Shown: positions 60,201 through 64,000 of the stretch, one piece after another
Layout of the letters: each line of letters begins with the position of its first letter
Position numbering within the stretch: the first letter of the stretch is position 1
NCBI RefSeq assembly: GCF_025370935.1
Contig: NC_133473.1
Location: 21,501,391-21,565,390 of the forward strand
Origin: Choristoneura fumiferana
Lineage: Eukaryota > Arthropoda > Insecta > Lepidoptera > Tortricidae
DNA length: 64,000 bases
Direction of reading: 5' to 3'
Translations under genes and position numbers: made by a program
The notes under the pieces: generated by a model
What the model saw: only the letters and a program-made list of their open reading frames with translations
The model's database searches: none
Told to the model about the DNA's origin: nothing

Positions 60201-60446
60201 CTTCTTCGTACAAAACATCCAGGTTCAATGTTATACTAGATGTTTGTATTGACCCGTATGCGATCGATCTCGGCCAAATTCAGAGAGATTTATAGTCGAC
60301 AGCGACTGCATTGCCGGCTCAGTTGACGTGGACATCTGACGGCTGCCTGGCGTGTGAGCAATGGATGGATGGCACTGTTGATACCAGTTAGTATCGCGAG
60401 AGTGACGGTTGCGCTTATATAAAAAAGCTGTATTATAGACAGACAC

Positions 60447-60742
60447 GGAAGCCGTGGTGGCCGAGTGGTTTGACCTATGGCCTCTCAAGCAGAGGTTCGT
60501 GGGTCAAACCCGGCTCGCACCTCTGAGTTTTTCGAAATTCATGTGCGGAATTACATTTGGAATTTACCACGAGCTTTACGGTGAAGGAAAACGTCGTGAG
60601 GAAACCTGCACAAACCTGCGAAGCAATTCAATGGTGTGTATAATCCGCACTGGGCCCGCGTGGGAACTACTGCCCAAGCCCTCTCATTCTGAGGGGAGGC
60701 CTGTGCCCTGCAGTGGGACGTATATAGGCTGGGATGATGATG
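60447..60742 (+). repeat. tRNA-derived SINE, family S1, with 12-bp target duplication
   Basis: ATAGACAGACAC at 60435-60446 and 60743-60754. Head GGAAGCCGTGGTGGCCGAGT, body CACCTCTGAGTTTTTCGAAA, CCACGAGCTTTACGGTGAAG, GGGCCCGCGTGGGAACTACT, end GGGACGTATATAGGCTGGGA then GATGATG. A perfect duplication and intact A/B-box spacing suggest recent insertion. Confidence 0.9.
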
Positions 60743-60770
60743 ATAGACAGACACAGTTGAACAAACTGTG

Positions 60771-60880
60771 AAGCAATTTAAGGTGTGTGTGAAGTTCCTA
60801 TCCACACCAGGCCTCTCTTTCTGCGAGAAGGCCTGTGCTCAGCAGTAGGACGTGTATTGGCTGGGATGATGATGATGAAA
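60771..60880 (+). repeat. S1 SINE, older partial copy
   Basis: TGTGAAGCAATTTAAGGTGT, GTGTGAAGTTCCTATCC, AGAAGGCCTGTGCTCAGCAG, TAGGACGTGTATTGGCTGGG, GATGATGATG. It lies 16 bases past the young copy's duplication. Confidence 0.7.
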
Positions 60881-60899
60881 AACTGAATCATGTACCGTG

Positions 60900-60975
60900 T
60901 TGGAGCTTTGGTGCTACTAATGTCATGTTGACATCCTATACTTATCTCAAGGAACTCATAGTGAAATTGATTATT
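60900..60975. repeat. Short dispersed repeat, second copy
   Basis: GTACCGTGTTGGAGCTTTGG and TGCTACTAATGTCATGTTGA match 9110-9200. Confidence 0.45.
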
Positions 60976-61124
60976 TGAAAGCTCCACGCAGCAACATGAA
61001 TCAGTTTATTCGACTGTACTAATAAGTGGACAGTGAATTGTTTAAATTAGTCAGGTGAAGGTTTTCACAACAATAAAACAAATTATGAACATCCTAATCA
61101 GACAGTTTTAACATCAATCAGCAA

Positions 61125-61517
61125 GCCCATTTAGATCGGTCATTATGGGAAAGTCTGAAACTATAAGACATACACATACGAAGATATGTTCTTAGGAACC
61201 ATGTTATCGATTTTAGTAACAAGAAAAACTGCATTCAAACATTTAAAAAAAACTTGTTCTCAGTACGGGAATCGAACCAGGTCGTTTTGAAAAAAAAACT
61301 TACATTATTTCTATTTATATTTTGGATATAGATAGTGTACCTAGGTCATAAGGAATAAGTGCATTGTTTTCATATACTTTAATAATGTTAGTTTTATTTA
61401 ACTTTCGGGTTTGATTCCCGAGATGAGTGCAAGTTTTTTTAAATGTAAAAATGCAGTTTATCTTGTTATTAAAATCGATGAGATGGTTCCTTAGAACAGA
61501 TCTTCGTATGTACATAA
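61125..61517. mobile_element. G-type foldback with tRNA B-box-like sites
   Basis: 61168-61280 and 61405-61517 are inverted repeats of about 110 bp with some divergence (CATACGAAGATATGTTCTTA, GGAACCATGTTATCGATTTT and their partners). CGGGAATCGAACC on the left and GGGTTTGATTCCCGAG on the right are B-box-like in opposite directions. A single arm is at 31540-31795. Confidence 0.6.
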
Positions 61518-61564
61518 TAAGAATCTAATGTATTAAGTACATGATAGCAAGCAGATAGCAGAGC

Positions 61565-61962
61565 AGTTAGTCAATGCAAAATCAATGACGTGACAGTGAC
61601 ATTGACATCCAGCATGGACCACAGATAAGGATATGACATGACGTCAGATTGTGCATGTCGTGTCGGCGTCTGTGGTCTATGGATAGTTAGTGTTTTTTAC
61701 TCTTTTATTTAATTTGGTTTTGAATTTTGATTTTATTGGTTTTTGTTTGTTGTTTGTTATTTTTTTATTTTTTTTATTCGCCATCCGTGAACTCGCCAAG
61801 CGGTCACAGCGGAAGACCAGTTATGCTGAGCGTGGGCCGCTTCGCGATCTCGCATATGCATAATACTTCTTTTTATTTTAATGTTATTGTTGTTTTTCTT
61901 TTTTATTTTACTTTTTTTTGTTTTTTTAATGTATCCGAATAAAATATTTCTTTCTTTCTTTC
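61565..61962 (+). repeat. Z-type TTTC-tailed element, long copy
   Basis: ACATTGACATCCAGCATGGA, CTGTGGTCTATGGATAG, CGCCAAGCGGTCACAGCGGA, AGACCAGTTATGCTGAGCGT, CCGAATAAAATATTTC, TTTCTTTCTTTC. T-rich filler between blocks. Confidence 0.6.
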
Positions 61963-62566
61963 AAAATAACTTACTAAATATTACATGACGCACTTCCTTG
62001 TTACCACAATTTCATAAAATCGATAAATACTTAAACGTTGTCCAACAGGACTCGAGTACAATTCGTATTCATATTAAAGCTGAATGCACAAACCATTTCA
62101 CAATTTTACATCTCAAATTTACGTATACGGTTGTTAGGCATCAAAATTTACAAAAATATTCAATTGCACATACGTTCCTTCAAAATATATTTAGGAATTT
62201 CGTATACGGGATGACAATTTACTTGAATTTAGAATCGAGGACCGACCGATAAATTCGTATTTACATCCGATAAAAATCGGAAATATTTGCCAGTGAGTTG
62301 TCGAGAAATATCAAGACGTACGAGTATGGTAATATAAGCAGGATTAATTTATATAATAATAATAATATTCTTATAATAAAAATGTTCCGTACTTTTCTTG
62401 CTACACTAATGACGTCTGAAAGTCAAAATCAGAATCGAGTTGTATATGATATACAAGTTTGGTTATTTTTTGGGCTAGTTTTTACTACAAGATTTGTTTT
62501 TTTCATATTTGTTTGGAAAAATAAAAAGAGAAATTTGCAAAAAATAGGGTTTTTTGATTGTTAGGT
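61963..62566. other. AT-rich non-coding stretch
   Basis: 62298-62564 is open for 88 codons (AT-biased, hydrophobic middle) with no recognisable protein. Nothing called. Confidence 0.35.
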
Positions 62567-62568
62567 TT

Positions 62569-62742
62569 TCATCATCATCCTCATCATCAGCCCGAAGACG
62601 TCCACTGCTGGACAAAGGCCTCCTCCTTAGAAAGCCACAATGAAAGACAACTCGCCACTTGCATCCACCGGTTTCCCGCTACTCTCACGATGTCGTCAGT
62701 CCACCTGGTGGGAGGCCTGCCAACGCTAGGTTAACGTTAGGT
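62569..62742 (-). repeat. RTE-like LINE 3' end
   Basis: TCATCATCCTCATCATCAGC, CCGAAGACGTCCACTGCTGG, ACAAAGGCCTCCTCCTTAGA, ACTTGCATCCACCGGTTTCC, TGGGAGGCCTGCCAACGCT. Same family as 30072-30425. Confidence 0.65.
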
Positions 62743-62744
62743 TT

Positions 62745-62980
62745 TATTTTTATATTATTTTAGGGAGCATAGTAAATCATACCGTAGCCATAGTAATGAC
62801 CAATTTCAATTTAGCAATATCTTGTTTCCCTTTTGCCGGTGCGGCCCGCCGGTCCGGTGTCCGGCGACGAATTGGCATGCATTGCGCCCGGGCTTTTTAC
62901 GCGCCTATTCCGACCCGGTTGTAAGATCTTTGTCATAAGAGACGAGCGTTTATGAAGTTTACTAGACTTTACCTAGACAT
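62745..62980. other. Non-coding spacer with GC patch
   Basis: 62835-62920 is GC-rich (GCCGGTGCGGCCCGCCGGTC, GCGCCCGGGC) but has no supported frame. Confidence 0.35.
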
Positions 62981-62984
62981 TGAA

Positions 62985-63265
62985 TTGGAATATGGGATCT
63001 TACTAAATCATCATGGAAATTCCCGAAAATTACGTCGTGGATTTCACTAATTTACATGAAAAACACCCCTCATGTCTCTAATCCCAGCTGTTGAGATTTC
63101 GAGATTTAATTTCGATATCGTGGCCATTATTTTGATAAAAAATAGCCTTTGTGTTATTCCAGACATTCACTTATTTACTTACCAAATTTTATCCAAATGC
63201 GGCAGCCATTTTAGCGTGAAGGAGTAGCAACATTCACATACACACACTTAAAAATTTTCGTAATA
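62985..63265 (-). repeat. T2-type repeat, long copy
   Basis: AAATCATCATGGAAATTCCC, GTCGTGGATTTCACTAATTT, CGAGATTTAATTTCGATATC, AAAAATAGCCTTTGTGTTAT, TTTTAGCGTGAAGGAGTAGC, CTTAAAAATTTTCGTAATAT. Confidence 0.5.
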
Positions 63266-63329
63266 TTAGCAGGATTATTTGAATTCGAAGTCTATTTACA
63301 TAAATATAGGCCAAGCAAACATTGATATT

Positions 63330-63575
63330 GACATTTGGCCATAGTTCCAGATCGACAGCGAATAAGATGGTAGCTGATGTCACCAAACAGCCGTGCTTCT
63401 GGTGCTGTATTCTGACGTGGACAGTAAGACGACAATCGATGAAATTACTGGTACATGTCAATCTTACGTTTCTGGGCTGGTGGTTCATGAACAATCTTGT
63501 TATGGATGTTTATAAGTTAATGTGCTCACCTAACATCAAGGTAGTTAATTCACTCGCTCGTTTGGAATCACATTT
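63330..63575 (+). repeat. Diverged R3-like subfamily
   Basis: CTGATGTCACCAAACAGCCG, TGCTTCTGGTGCTGTATTCT, AGTAAGACGACAATCGATGA, AATTACTGGTACATGTCAAT and CACTCGCTCGTTTGGAAT follow the R3 order (AGTAAGACAGCCGGTGA, AATTACTGGCACTTGAGG, CACTTGCTCGTTTGCCAT) with many changes. Older copy or distinct subfamily. Confidence 0.5.
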
Positions 63576-63945
63576 TTATATGTTTAAAAAACTTGTAATA
63601 TGGGTATCGAAGAAGAAGAAGACATCGAAACAAAAGGATTTCGTATGGTGAATTATAGGTATCTTTTTTTTTACATTCCGTCGCCAAACTTTGTTGAAAA
63701 CCTGAGAGTCGACTCCAGTGCCCCATAACATAAAAAACGGAAAAATCAAAGCAATCCCGAAACTTTCCAGCTACAGAAGTAATACTCGCATTATAAAACC
63801 CTTCTCCCACACCCGTTAGCTTCACCCCCACCCATCAGTACTTTTAGTATGTGGTTTAAAACACCATTCCCGACAACTACGCCAATTCACTTATACACGA
63901 GTTTTTCCCCTGATTTATTTTCGTTGGGTAGCCTATATACTAGAT
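63576..63945. other. Non-coding stretch
   Basis: No recognisable content. Confidence 0.35.
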
Positions 63946-63948
63946 TTT

Positions 63949-64000
63949 GCAGGTGGTAGGACCTTGTGCAAGGTCCACCCGGAATTGTACCACCATCTTA
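63949..64000 (+). repeat. R3 repeat, cut by window end
   Basis: GCAGGTGGTAGGACCTTGTG, CAAGGTCCACCCGGAATTGT, ACCACCATCTTA. The 5' edge is intact; the rest lies outside. Confidence 0.75.

Overview
This window looks like gene-poor nuclear DNA from a moth or butterfly (Lepidoptera), either intergenic or the inside of long introns. The base composition is AT-rich, no long open reading frame shows codon structure, and no exon with convincing splice sites and homology was found. Almost everything recognisable is a transposable element or a fossil of one, and many belong to types common in ditrysian Lepidoptera: two tRNA-derived SINE families, a poly(A)-tailed unit of about 280 bp, GATGAT-tailed RTE-like LINE ends, elements tailed with TTTC, AATAAA or TACATA repeats, and many foldback or MITE-like DNA elements. 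The species cannot be named from the sequence.

Layout. 1-6 kb: a GGGTTCCGTA-type element, a minus-strand SINE, a decayed coding-like patch, a pogo/Tigger-like MITE with internal tandem repeats (4253-4746) and a full tRNA-SINE. 6-17 kb: sparse fragments, a nested SINE (13569-13903), a Penelope-like terminal fragment carrying a hammerhead ribozyme-like motif (15543-15585) and a variant of that motif at about 8.9 kb. 17-31 kb: hairpin MITEs, R3 and S1/S2 SINE copies, RTE tails, a GC-rich element with inverted ends (23120-23776) and a perfect 49-bp hairpin (28087-28212). 31-43 kb: an ATCGATAG-rich element, a stack of nested insertions (32817-33985), a possible WD40 pseudogene fragment, foldbacks, and a SINE inside a SINE inside a SINE (41812-42272). 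43-53 kb: two foldback tRNA-SINE copies sharing one inversion junction, a TIR element that received one of them, a hairpin cluster, and a Jockey-like reverse transcriptase remnant (51048-51485). 53-64 kb: perfect foldbacks, a second RT-element C-terminal remnant, a SINE with a clean 12-bp target duplication (60447-60742) and further RTE and R3 tails.

No gene pathway is present. What can be reconstructed is insertion history: target-site duplications and interruptions order many events. Examples are S2 into S1, R3 and a LINE tail into a foldback SINE, and two elements into one older element. The biologically most interesting items are the ribozyme-like motifs, including a variant in which core positions 3 and 8 are both changed in a way that would keep them paired, and the tRNA-derived foldback SINEs. 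I found no convincing new multi-gene system. Family names such as S1, S2, S3 and R3 are local labels used only in this annotation.
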